Of a stretch of 64,000 nt of DNA, positions 18,376 to 29,073 are shown piece after piece. Origin of the DNA: Epinephelus fuscoguttatus (Eukaryota; Chordata; Actinopteri; Perciformes; Serranidae). Numbering within the stretch: the first letter of the stretch is position 1; each line of letters starts with the position of its first letter. The notes beneath the pieces were generated by a model that did not search any database, had not been told where the DNA came from, and worked only from the letters and a program-made list of their open reading frames with translations. Made by a program: the position numbers and the translations under genes. The stretch is taken from assembly GCF_011397635.1 (NCBI RefSeq), contig NC_064773.1, forward strand, positions 34,109,449 through 34,173,448, given 5' to 3'.

Positions 18376-20539
18376 TTATATTTATTAAGTTTTAAGAAGC
18401 CAGCCTGGTGGTAACTCATTTTATCTTGGAAATAATCACTGGGAGGTATGATGGGGTGAGATTTGGAACAAAATAATACAAAATTAGATATCCCACCAAT
18501 ATCTGAGTTTGAATTATTCTGAAATATTGATTATAACCTCGTTTGACATGTGTGGACTAGATTTTAAAGTCTGATCTGGATTCACTGTAAATATTCCACA
18601 AGGTTGCGCCATATCACTCTGGCCGACATGGCCGAGCTGTAGCCAGGTCTACTAGCCATCTTTCACATCAAGTCACCACGTTTTATACTGTTTTCCTGCT
18701 AGTTTTCCTGCTTGCATGGGTGGACCAGAGCCAGGCAGAGACTGCTGTTTCCCAGGACTTGCCGCCAGCCATCACCCAGCTCTGCTCGTGGACCACTTGA
18801 GTATCAGAAAACTTTTTCTTTCTATAGAGCTCTAGAGTTTTTTTTTTCCTCCTGGAAGAAATACCAAATTGTGGATCACCACAATTTGTGGAGAGGATTT
18901 ACTTTTGAGAGAGACTGATTTAAAAGAGACTTTACACAAGATTTTGAGTTGTGATATTTCATTTATATTGTTGGCATCTATTTGTGTTGCCGGTCTAAGT
19001 CTGATCATTTATATTGAAGCTGAAGAGAATTTATTTTCATTCATTCACCTGTGAGGCGACAGTGCTAACCACCACATCACCGTGCCGCCCAGAGTTTATT
19101 TTATTTTATTATTTTACGTCTTGATATTCTCTTGTTGAGTGCTTATGTCACTACAGTGAAAGAACATATTGAGTTAAACAAACAGACACTGATTTAAAGA
19201 GAAGGTACGTTCCAGTCCATAAAATCTTTTGTTTTATTTTATTGGACTTTGGTAGCATACTGCTACCAGACCCAGAATAAATTCCTGTTGAGTGCATTTG
19301 AATCTGATCTCATCTTTGTTTGTTGTTATTGAAAGAGGGACAAATTGATACTTGGTTACCTAAGGAAAAAATGCCTGTTCGGGCGTCATTTTTTCCTATT
19401 AGTTTCAGGAGTTTATCACGTAACATTACGATTTTATTCTCGAAATCTCAGATTTTTTTTTTCTTCAATATGGCCCTAACACTCCATCATAAAATCATAC
19501 TGCAAATGTTGTGTATCACATAATTAGCTTAGCTTTAATCAGAGACTGGAAACTGGGAATCAGCTAGCCTAGCTGTGTCTGAAGATCATAAAATCAGCCT
19601 ACCATCTACTGGGAGCAGCAGCTTCCTGAATTCTTGTCAGCACCAAGAGGTTGCCTAGGAATAGTTATTGTTAAGATTTTACTGGTATCTATGCTTATGG
19701 ATCTGCCACTCTTATCAGTTGTTTTGGTCATACTTTAAGAGATTAATTATCATTGCTCTATTTTCTTACATGTACTGTAAATAAATTATAAATAAATGTT
19801 CATCAATGTCCTTTGTTCCCTGACTAGAACCAGATGTTGACGATGTAAAAATAGATCTTTGATAATAAAAAATATGACAAAATGTATGTTTTGTTTTCAT
19901 TGACAAGGCGGGACGGGACTAAACTATCAGTGGTGGGCTATCAGACATTCTAGAGGGGAGGACAGTAGAATATTAAAATATTTTATGTCACATAATAGAA
20001 ATATGTTTTAAACTAGGACGCCGGGAACAGCAGTGGTTGTAATTATTTTCTATGTGCGGTATGAGATCAGACCACCAACAAGCTGATAAACACCAGTGAA
20101 TAACTGGCGCAAGGATGTTTCACTAATCTGCAATACACTCATACCAGAAGGACGACTCCAGCTGTTAGTATGAGTGGTGAGCTGTAATTTGGCAGTAAAT
20201 AATAATTAGTGTATGGATATTTATGGATTGATTGCTGTTTGACAGGCAGGTAGGAGGCTCAGTTATCTGTAAATGTAGCTGTGTTGTAAATAAAAAGTCT
20301 TAACTCAGCAGAGTTGTCTCAGGCAGAGCTACAGTGACAGACAGAGCTTAGTTTTATTTAGCTACTCTGTGAGTAGACATGAGTATAAAACTCCAGGCTA
20401 ACATCTTGCAGAGAATTCTGGCTGAAACTAAGTAATTTTTCTGCTTCTTAACACTGAGAAGTCAGAGTTTAGAGTGAACCTAGGTATAAATCCTAGCTGT
20501 CATGTTGTCTCAAATTAGGTATTGATGGTCTCAAAGTTT

Positions 20540-21530
20540 GAGATGTCAAGTTTTTTAAACAATGATCAGTAAGTGTGTGCTCATAAATCATCCTTTAAAC
20601 CTTTAAAAAAAACTCAGAGTCCTCTCAGAGAGCTCCTAACTTAGCCTAAAAATTCCTAGCAAGGAATCTTAGCTTAAGAGTGATTCAGGAAGTTTCTGAA
20701 AGCAACTGTGAGCAAGGAGGGGACAGAAACTTTTATCTTAGTGAGGAGGTGTGGTAGACCCTGTTGCTAGGTATGACGCAGTCTTCTAAAAGCTGTGATT
20801 GGTTGTTACAAAAAGGAAAAAAGAAAAAAACAAAACAAAAACAAATGCGCTCCTAGTAATGAATGTACAGTGAAATCAACCTATCATAGAACTCATATTA
20901 TTGTATTAAGAAATGTGTAATCGTGAAAATAATTTTATGTCATGATGATGAAACTCAGCAAAATTGCCGATTATTATATTGATTTGCTTATTGTTATGTT
21001 TATTCGCCATGCTGGTAATTTTACTTTACTACTCTATTTGATATTAATGGTGGACACAGACTCAGCTGTCAGCAATTACTGTGATGCGTTGTTCCCTCTC
21101 CTTTTACACACAAGCGATGAGTGTGAGAAGCGCTGGTACGTGCTGCAATCCAAAGCGAGAGCAGAGATTGCAGCTCATCCCTGATGAGGTCAACCACAAA
21201 CATTATCCCTGCACGATCAAGCCAGTAGCGTCTTATTAAATCACTGTCGTTCAATATACGGAGAATATCTCTCCTTCCTCTCTGTCTTTCTCCAAATTCT
21301 CTGTTTAAGACACTCTTAGGCTTCTTCTTAAGTCCTCCTCCCTTGTCTTCACAGTTTTTCACCTCAGGAGCTCTCATTAGGCCTAAGATGCTCTTTGAAT
21401 AACTTATATCTTACCAAGGGAAAATTCTAAGAAAAATCTTAGAATTCGAGGAATTCTAAGATTTTTCATAGAATGACGTCACTAAGAGCTACTTTTAGTC
21501 TTAGGATTCTTTGTGAATATGGGCCCAGAG
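20540..21530 (-). mobile_element. PIF/Harbinger element remnant
   Basis: The right side carries GGATTCTTTGTGAATATGGGCCCA and a hairpin GAAAAATCTTAGAATTC-gag-GAATTCTAAGATTTTTC at 21432-21468. The left side (20610-20700) carries related GGAATCTTAGCTTAAGAG sequence. A transposase N-terminal reading frame lies inside. Limits are approximate. Confidence 0.6.
21069..21377 (-). pseudogene. Harbinger (HARBI1-like) transposase N-terminal fragment
   Basis: The minus frame reads ILRILNDSDLIRRYWLDRAG and IMFVVDLIRDEL. This matches the region before the catalytic domain in Harbinger transposases, where LNDxxLIxRYRLDRxxI is typical. The frame then diverges, and no DDE residues were found downstream. It is a truncated remnant. 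Confidence 0.65.
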
Positions 21531-21539
21531 CAACAGTGA

Positions 21540-24015
21540 TTCTAGATTTGCTTGGCTACAAGATGAACACAATGAGCCACAACGAGCATTACCCCACATG
21601 GAGAAGGAGGCTGGAGGCCAAGATCAAAGCAACACAAAGAGAAGTTAGTCAACTCTCAGAGCCACAGAAAGGTGTGCAGAGGAAAGGGATAGATAGGAAA
21701 TACAACAAACTGTCTATACCTGAGGAACTGGAGACTGCCAAGCAAAGGCTCACAGCTCCAGCTACCCACCTGAAGAGATTCACAGTGGAAGCAGAAGCCA
21801 GGAGAATAAATAGGATGTTCTCTACAGAACCATCCAAAGTGTTCTCTCAGTGGCAAAATAACAACACAAGAATAGATCCACCTGGGGCTGAAACTAGGGA
21901 TGGGCATCAATTTTTGATTATCGATGATTGATTGTTAAGGCTTTTGATGGATCACAAATAATTTTGATCAATAGTCGCAGTGTTTCCCCTACAATGCCTG
22001 GCATAGGTCTAGCGAGCCGCTGTGCCAACGAGACCCCCTGCCCAGCGAGCTGCCGTGCCAACGAAACCCTTCCGCCCGGCAAGCACGGCGGCTCAACGGG
22101 CCTATGAGACTCCCTCCGGACCTATGCCAGGCAAAAAATCAGAAACAGACGGAGGCTCTCATCAGTCTCCAAAGCCTCGGCGGCTTCCCTTGAGGCCTCT
22201 GAAAACACTACGCCACTGAAAGATGGAGGTTTTGCTGAAAACTGAAGCCTGTAACTCTGGCTGGCAACGGTTGTAAACACCCAGGGGTGAACTGGTGTGG
22301 CCTGGGGGGTTGAAGCTCAAAACTGGGGCAGCTGCGCTCTCTTGCGGCGACAGTCTGCACTGCACTCTTTTGTTTTCTCTCTTTTGAAATACTCGCTTAT
22401 CAATTAATCGATAATTGATCGTTAATTTTTTTGATGATCGAATAATGAATTTTGATCGTTTGCCCATCCCTAGCTGAAACTGAGCAATACTGTAAGAGCA
22501 TTTGGAAGAAGAAAACATCACATAACACAGATGCTTAGTGGCTAGTGGATCGAAGAGTAAGACCACAGCAATCTCCAAGAACAAGAGCCACTTACCATTA
22601 CAACAGCAGACATCCAAGAAAGAGTGTCAGGTATGAATAGTTGGACAGCACCAGGCCCTGACATGATTCACACCTACTGGCTAAAGAAACTAAATGCACT
22701 CCATGAATGCATCCACTCAGTGAGTGGTTGACCCAAAGGACAGACAGTCCTGGTCATGGATCCCCAAAAGGACGCAGTTCCATCCAACTACCAGCCAATA
22801 ACCTGCTTCTGTACAACACATAAGCTCCTGTCAGGCATTATAGAGGCTAAGATGAGTAGGCACATGGCCCAATACATGAGCAAGGCCCAGAAAGGGTTTG
22901 GAGCCAAGCACCAGCTACTGGTCATGGAGCAGTCACCCAAGACTGCAAGACCACTGCGCACCTCCTGGATTGACAACAAGAAAGCCTATGACCCACTGTC
23001 ACACACATGGATACTGGAATGCTTGGAAATGTACAACATCAACAGGACACTAAGAGCCTTCATCAAGAACTCAATGGAGCTGTGGAAAATGACTCTGGAG
23101 GCCAACTCAAAGCCAATTGCACAAGTGTGGCATATACCAAGGTGATGCACTGTCCCTGCTATTGTTCTGCATAAGCCCGAACCCTTTCAGCCAACTCATC
23201 AAAAAGAGTGACTACAGATACCGGCTGCGAAGTGGAGCAACCATCAGTCATCTCCTCTACATGGATAACATCAAGCTGTATGCCAGGTGCAACAACGACT
23301 CACTGATCCACCTCACCAGGATCTATAGCAGGGGGATTTAACTAACAGGGGGCAGCATTGCAGATGTTCGGGACAGCTACAAATACCTTGGAGTCCTGCA
23401 GGCAAATGAGAACCCTGAGGAGGCCACAAGGAAGTCAGCCACAGCCAAATACCTATACAAGAGTAAGACAGGTCCTGCAAAGTCAACTAAACAGAAAGAA
23501 CAAGACCCAAGTCATCAACACGTATGCCCTGCCAGTCATCAGATACCCCACTGGTTTAATAAGCTGGCCAAAGGAGGAGATAGAAGCCACTGATATCAAG
23601 AAAAGTAAGCTTCTCACAATGCATGGAGGGTTTTATCCCAAGCCCAGCGCCCTGAGACTGTACACTAAGCAGAATGAGGGGGGCCAGAGGACTGGTGAAC
23701 ATCAGAGCCACTGTCCAGGACAAAGCAACCAAGATCCAGGAATACATAAGGAAGATGGGTCCCAAAGATGATCTGCTAAGTGAATAGCTCAGACAGCAGA
23801 TATCCGAGAATACAGAAGAGGAGGATGAACCATCATGGAAGGACGAGCCCCTGCAACGCATTTACCATTGACAGATTGAAGAAGTGGCCGACATCAAGAA
23901 ATCCTACCAGTGGCTGGAAAAGGCTGTACAGAAAGACAGTACAGAAGCACTAGTGGGAGCACAGGAACAGACACTTAGTACAAGATCAATAGAAGCAGGG
24001 GTCTACCATACCAGA
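21540..24015 (+). pseudogene. Non-LTR retrotransposon remnant, R4/Dong-like type, plus-strand copy
   Basis: Frames at 21540-21890, 22480-22760, 22756-23145, 23117-23341, 23358-23771 and 23884-24010 read as one shifted ORF. Recognisable blocks are EARRINRMFSTEPSKVFSQW, NSWTAPGPDMIHTYWLKKL, PSNYQPITC, AQKGFGAKHQLLVM, WIDNKKAYDPLSHTWILECL, GDALSLLLFC, ISHLLYMDNIKLYA and YALPVIRYPTGLISWP. The catalytic DD of the MDD box is MDN. At least three frameshifts are present. The layout resembles LINEs with a C-terminal restriction-like endonuclease; the clade name is tentative. Confidence 0.75.
21895..22472. mobile_element. hAT-type MITE with 8-bp target duplication
   Basis: Target duplication GCTGAAAC lies at 21887-21894 and 22473-22480. 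Ends are inverted: TAGGGATGGGC on the left, GCCCATCCCTA on the right. Sub-terminal sequences (TTGATTATCGATGATTGATTG and TCAATTAATCGATAATTGATC) are also inverted. No transposase. It splits the LINE frame exactly between the FSTEPSKVFSQW and the following TEQYCKSIWKKK blocks. Confidence 0.92.
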
Positions 24016-24019
24016 CAGG

Positions 24020-24990
24020 TGGTGGTGTGTCTTCCTCAAGCTCGGGCCCTTTACCAGAGGCCTGGGAGTTTGAGGGTTCTGCACAGTATCTTAGCTGTTC
24101 CTAGGACTGTGCTCTTCTTTACAGAGACCTAAGATGTTGTACCTGGAATCTGCTGGAGCCACTCTCCCAGTTTGGGGGTCACAGCCCAGAGTGCTCCGAT
24201 TACCACTGGCACCACTGTTGCCTTTACACCCCACATCTTTTCTAGCTCCTATTTCAGCCTGTGGTATTTTCCAGCTTCTCATGTACACTTTGGATGGCTC
24301 AGTGGAGAACATCCTATTTGTTCTCCTGGCTTCTACTTTTCTTGTGTATCTCTTTAGGTGGGTTGCTGTGAGCTGATCAGCTATTTGGTCTCAGTAATGG
24401 TCCTAGTGGGGATAATTCGTAGTACTGCATTCACATCATCTAGCAGACTTTCAGAGGGTACTTTGTCACTTAGCCTTGGTAATCGGCCTTGTGTGTGCCA
24501 GGATTCCAGCTTATTTATTATTCTCAATGTCAGATCATTCACCCTTGCTACAAGGGCTTGGGGGCTTGGTACCCAATCTTTGAATGTGGTGATGATGATG
24601 ACATCCCCACTGTGACCTGTAGCACGTTTGTTGTACCTCATCAATCTCTAGTTGTGATAGCAGTTGCTGTTTGCAGATGTTGAACACTGGGATAGGTTTA
24701 TTTCTTTGTCAGTGTAGATGTTGGGTTTCAAAGCATCCATATATCCCACATCCTCTGCATGTTACTTATCTCACTGGGGTTGCTATCATAGTAGCATTCC
24801 AACAATCCCATATTCTCTGCTCTAATCCAACTATGTCTTGTTCCAGTAGCCCATTTTTCATCAGGTTGCCCTGGTTCCCCAACACTTGACGCAGATCTTG
24901 TTGAGCTGGTATGATGTTTGCGGTTTCATCCTGAGGTATCCTGGGTTTAAAGTATGCAGTATGCGTCTTCCCCATTTTAATATCAGCAAA
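24020..24990 (-). pseudogene. Second R4/Dong-like LINE copy, opposite strand, internally deleted
   Basis: The minus frames from 24975 down read MGKTHTAYFKPRIPQDE, then RATGHSGDVIIITTFKDW, then INRMFSTEPSKVYMRSWK fused directly to GNSGASGNRSTLGCDPQTGR. The first blocks are the N-terminus of the element and the last its C-terminus, so the reverse transcriptase core is deleted. It converges tail-to-tail with the plus-strand copy near 24015. Confidence 0.6.
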
Positions 24991-25231
24991 TCTGTAATTG
25001 ACCTTATGTTGTGTAAAAGGATGCTGTGAATGCCCATTTATCCTAATTACTTACACTGGCTATAATTAATCGCACTACCTCAACCTGGCTTGGCTAATGT
25101 GAAAGAGACAAAGCCATGATGCACTGACTAGACAAGGTCAAACCTTGCTTGATCTGTGATATTTTGTGAAGTTTAAATTTACCACATTTTGTATACAGTA
25201 GGCCTAACTGCGGCTGGATTCATTGTTTGTA

Positions 25232-25261
25232 GGATGTAAGAAATTGCAATTTCTTACATCC
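25232..25261. repeat. Perfect 30-bp palindrome
   Basis: GGATGTAAGAAATTG is followed at once by its exact reverse complement. No spacer. Confidence 0.95.
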
Positions 25262-25324
25262 GCTGTGAATACTTAGCTTACTGTCATAACAGTCTAGGCC
25301 AAGCCAGATTTTGGTATCATTTAA

Positions 25325-26020
25325 AGGGACCAAACAATTTTGGTATTTTTGACTTCCTCTGTGTCTCTAGTTTACATCTTGGTATAACAGACCTCCCTAT
25401 CTAGTAGCTTAATAAAAATTTTTGGATGATCTTTGGGTCCTCCCCAAAATTGAAAATAGTCAAAATTGAGGCTTCTCCAAAAGGGACAGTGTCTGCCTTA
25501 TCACATTAATCTTGGGAAATAATTATCAGAATGTCACCAGATTTGGACTGAATGTTCACAAACAATTGTTGCACACAATGGAGATTTCATCAGTACCTTG
25601 CTCCTTTTAAAAAATGTATGCACACACATGAATTATAGGCGGACTTGGAATAAGGAATAAAATATCCAGAAGGCATGTATATATGTGTTTGCCATTATTA
25701 ATGTAAATAAGCCAATCACACCGAAATTGCATTTATATGTGCCAAAGAATGTCATCTTATCATAAAAGTAGGTTGTTAGATTATTCACCTCACCATCTGA
25801 TGTCACCAGGCCCTGACAGGTAACTAGTGCAGCCAGAACTTCAAACAGACGAATAGAATGGGGCCCTATTAGTCCAGGGGCTAAAGGGATAATTTTCACA
25901 ACTTGGTAGGTCCCTATCACCCATGGGGACCAAACAATTTTGGCATTTTTATCTCTCTACAGGTCTCTAGTTTATATTTTGGTATGATAGCCCTGCCTAT
26001 CTAGTAGCTTAATTATAGTT
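25325..26020. repeat. Direct repeat pair of ~95 bp, 600 bp apart
   Basis: GGGACCAAACAATTTTGG...CTCTAGTTTAYATYTTGGTAT...CCTATCTAGTAGCTTAAT occurs at 25328-25415 and 25925-26013. The two copies may be ends of an LTR-like or duplicated element. No coding domain was found between them. Confidence 0.7.
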
Positions 26021-26635
26021 ATCACTCTTCAAACAAACCTACACCCGTGTAGGCAAAACACTACAAATAGGGTGAAAAATTAACTAATAGATATCCCAAT
26101 GAAACTTGCCCAGTTGATCACTCATATTAAGACAAGTATTTTTTGTATTACAAATTTTCTGAAATATTTTATTTAAATATGCACCAATTTTGTTAATGAA
26201 GACAATCACAAGGAGGGGAAATTGATTATGCAGTTACTGTGCTAACACTCAGTGTTACTGTAGCCTACAGTAGGCCTCCTAGCAGTCAGAGCTGCCCAGT
26301 TGCTATTTGACCTATAACTAGGAGGCAAAGGGAGTGCTACCGCTTGCCTAAGGTGGACTCCCAGGCTAACAGAGGGAAGGAGGTGCCTTATTTCTCCATT
26401 GTAGGCCATCCTAAAATAGGGGGGGCCTGTAAAGAAAATGCTCAACTTCAGCAAACACTGAAATGAGGAGACTTGGAGAACCACAGAGAAAAGTTACAGC
26501 CAATGGGATCACTTTAATTGCAGAACTCAGTATACAAGTTGTAGGTACAACAGTACACCAGTAGAAACAGCAAAACAGTGAAACAGCTGCGAACAGTCAA
26601 CCTTCAAATGCTTTTATAATGGGTTCGTTCATGTG

Positions 26636-26637
<2 letters not shown>

Positions 26638-26667
<30 letters not shown>
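26638..26667. repeat. (GT)n microsatellite
   Basis: About 14 GT units. The surrounding 26030-27280 holds no feature I can support as a gene. Confidence 0.95.
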
Positions 26668-26669
<2 letters not shown>

Positions 26670-27579
26670 CACGCTTGGGTCATATTCCCTGGGAATCTAA
26701 AGATCTCCTGATTTTCTTTGTTTGTTCCTAAAGCTGGACTTCGTGCACCAATATTTCCTGTCTTCTTTGTCTCTCTCAGAACTGGCAGAAACAACCGTTC
26801 TATTGCCAAAGTTGGCACATCTGTTCCAACGGTCAGGTCACCCTAACCCAGAACGTTCTACCTCATTTGACCTCCCAAGGCTTGACTTAGGCACGGACTA
26901 CTCAAATTATCAAAACACCTCTTATGGGTCCTTTTTGCTGCCAAATCTGATATTTGACCAGCTGCTTCCTAAACCTTGTGTAACTGACCTTATTTTTCAC
27001 CTTTGGTATAAAATGATACATTATTTGCCTCTACAGCCCACCTGCTGCCTTCATCCTAGCTAACACTCAGTGCTACTATACTGAAATTGAATGTCAGCAG
27101 AGAGCATGGAGAGACAGCAATGGCAGACTTTGAATCAGGTGGAGAAGAGACAGGAGCTGTGGCTGGTGAGTCCTTAAAACAGAGATGGCATAAGGCAGAG
27201 CACAGAGATGATGTCAATACTAGGAACACGAATTAGAATTTAGACCATCTAGAGCCGTTATATAGTATAGCACTTACTCTGTCACATCATTCATTGTCCA
27301 CATCACTATCATTCAACTCCGGAAAACATTCCAGCTCATTTGCCTGGTTGCTGCAGGTTTGTAGTTTACACATGTGTGTGCAATGCAGACCATTTTGCAG
27401 GCATGAAATTTTACATGTTCGTGAGCAGGAGCCTGATAGTAGGTCCGATACAGCCTCTGGTGCAGGCGTACCTCGCATCCACTCAGTGGCCAGATCCCCA
27501 TCATGATCCTTCGGATTTGGTACACTTGGATTGCACTCCAGACTCCTCCGCCAGATAGCAGCGTCGAGATTACATACAA

Positions 27580-27905
27580 AGTCAATGCAAAGACACAATT
27601 AGACGCGGATTCGTGCCGGGCGGTGCGATGGACGCGTCTATCGCGACACGATGGACGCGATTGAAGCGTAGGCGCGGTGCGATAGCCGCGAAATTCGCGT
27701 CCATTGCTTCATCGCTGGAGTTGAAAATATTGAACTTTTGAGGCGAATTCGCGTGACGCTGTGCCACAAAAGCCAATCAACATTGAGATTGTTCCAACGT
27801 CACTGACGTCCTGACGTTCTCGCGCCCTGCCTGGTGCCAGTCAAATATGGAGGAGAAGTTAATAGTTGCTGTGTGCGGACACCCCGAGCTGTACGACACC
27901 ACAAT
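27580..27905 (+). mobile_element. Second Harbinger-type fragment with MADF start codon
   Basis: CG-rich sequence with GCGATGGACGCG and GGCGAATTCGCGTGACGC resembles, in inverse orientation, 17100-17290. At 27847 an ATG opens MEEKLIVAVCGHPELYDTT, nearly identical to the MADF exon at 16741. It is cut after 20 codons by unrelated sequence (ACATAGACATATATACATAG). Confidence 0.7.
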
Positions 27906-28239
27906 GGTGTTGTACACATAGACATATATACATAGACGCCGCATTGACTGCCTGAGCGCGTCCTCGCCGGCCGCCATCTTGGATGGGTCTCGCTTCGCCT
28001 CCACAGTGCATTCACTTCTATTGAGGAAGGAGCTGTATGCACAAGTAAAATAGAATAACTCACTGAATTTTCAACTGATTTTCACGCGGTTTGGTTTGTT
28101 AAAAAAGGCACACATGTAGTTATGATACAGGATGCTTTCGTACATTAAAAATGCGGGATTTCATGCTTTAATACTTTCTGCAGATAGCAACAGCATGTTA
28201 TTTAGGTCACAACACAGTTATTTTATTCACCTCAACCCC

Positions 28240-28320
28240 AGAGTGGGATGGATATATATACATATACATATATATTGATATAGATATATACACACACATA
28301 TATATATACACTGTATAAAC
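28240..28320. repeat. (TA/CA)n microsatellite at the 3' end of a LINE
   Basis: Alternating TATATACA repeats lie just beyond the 3' end of the minus-strand L1-like element and may derive from its tail. Confidence 0.7.
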
Positions 28321-28389
28321 ACAATATACACAATACAAAACATAGTATAGCATGTTAATAAATTTATTAATATATTTTAATAAAGAAAA

Positions 28390-29073
28390 AGCTCTATTGT
28401 TGATTGAGTTTATTTCTGGGGTCAGATTGAAAGACAAAGCAGATAACACACTGTAAAGGCATTCAGCATTCTTAGATCCAACTTCTTTCAAAGAGTCCAA
28501 AAAGATAGCAAGCTCCTTCAACAGAACATGAAAATGAGGTGTGACAGACATGAATTTACATTTATGTATAAAGTATTCTGCAATGATATTGTTTAATAGA
28601 AACTCAGTTTTTGTGTCCTCCAAGACACGACCAAATTGAATATTTTCATAACTTAAGGGTGACAAAGACAAGTTATTTTCCAAGAACCACTGATAAAGAT
28701 CTTTCCAAAACCTATCAGAGATGTTACATGAGAAGAAAAGGTGTTCCTGAGTTTCAATGTTATTTTCACAGAATGTACATTCATTAACATCAACATTAAA
28801 TCTAAGGCGCAATAGTTCGTTACATGGATAAATCTCATTCATTGTCTTAAAGTGCACTTCTTTAGCTTTCGGTGGAATAGAAAATTTCAAATAGTTACAT
28901 CTAATTCTCTTAGCGGTGGATGCAGCAGTAGTGTATCTTTCTAATATGGATCTTCTTTTTAAGGGCGATGGGAAACATCCATTGGAAAGTAAAGATCTTA
29001 GAAATTGATATTTGCTACATTTATCAGCTGAAAAAAGACTTGTCTTGAATGAATAAAGGGTACATTTCATCAC
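28390..29073 (-). pseudogene. L1/Tx1-like ORF2, C-terminal region with zinc knuckle
   Basis: It is reached from the RT frame by one frameshift near 29030-29070. It reads KFSIPPKAKEVHFKTMNEIY and CTFCENNIETQEHLFFSC. The Cys-x2-Cys-xn-His-x4-Cys pattern is the C-terminal knuckle of L1-group ORF2. A tail of low-complexity Tyr/Ile codons after 28390 follows the microsatellite and is not real protein. Confidence 0.8.

Larger units (their letters stand above)
15937..19490. mobile_element. 3.55-kb DNA transposon with long inverted ends and 9-bp target duplication
   Basis: The flanks carry the direct repeat AAAATCATA at 15928-15936 and 19491-19499. Immediately inside, about 70-80 bp at each end are inverted copies: GATGGAGTATTAGG, then a poly-A run, then GAGATTTCGAGAATAAAATC on the left, with the complement at 19420-19490. 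A 9-bp duplication and long inverted ends fit Mutator-like elements, but I see no MULE transposase, so this is an inference. The interior holds a 21-24-bp tandem repeat, a nested Harbinger-type element and a minisatellite. Confidence 0.7.

Noticed and set aside
26722..27063. 113-codon plus frame
   Set aside because: No motif, no splice context and composition like the surrounding noncoding DNA.
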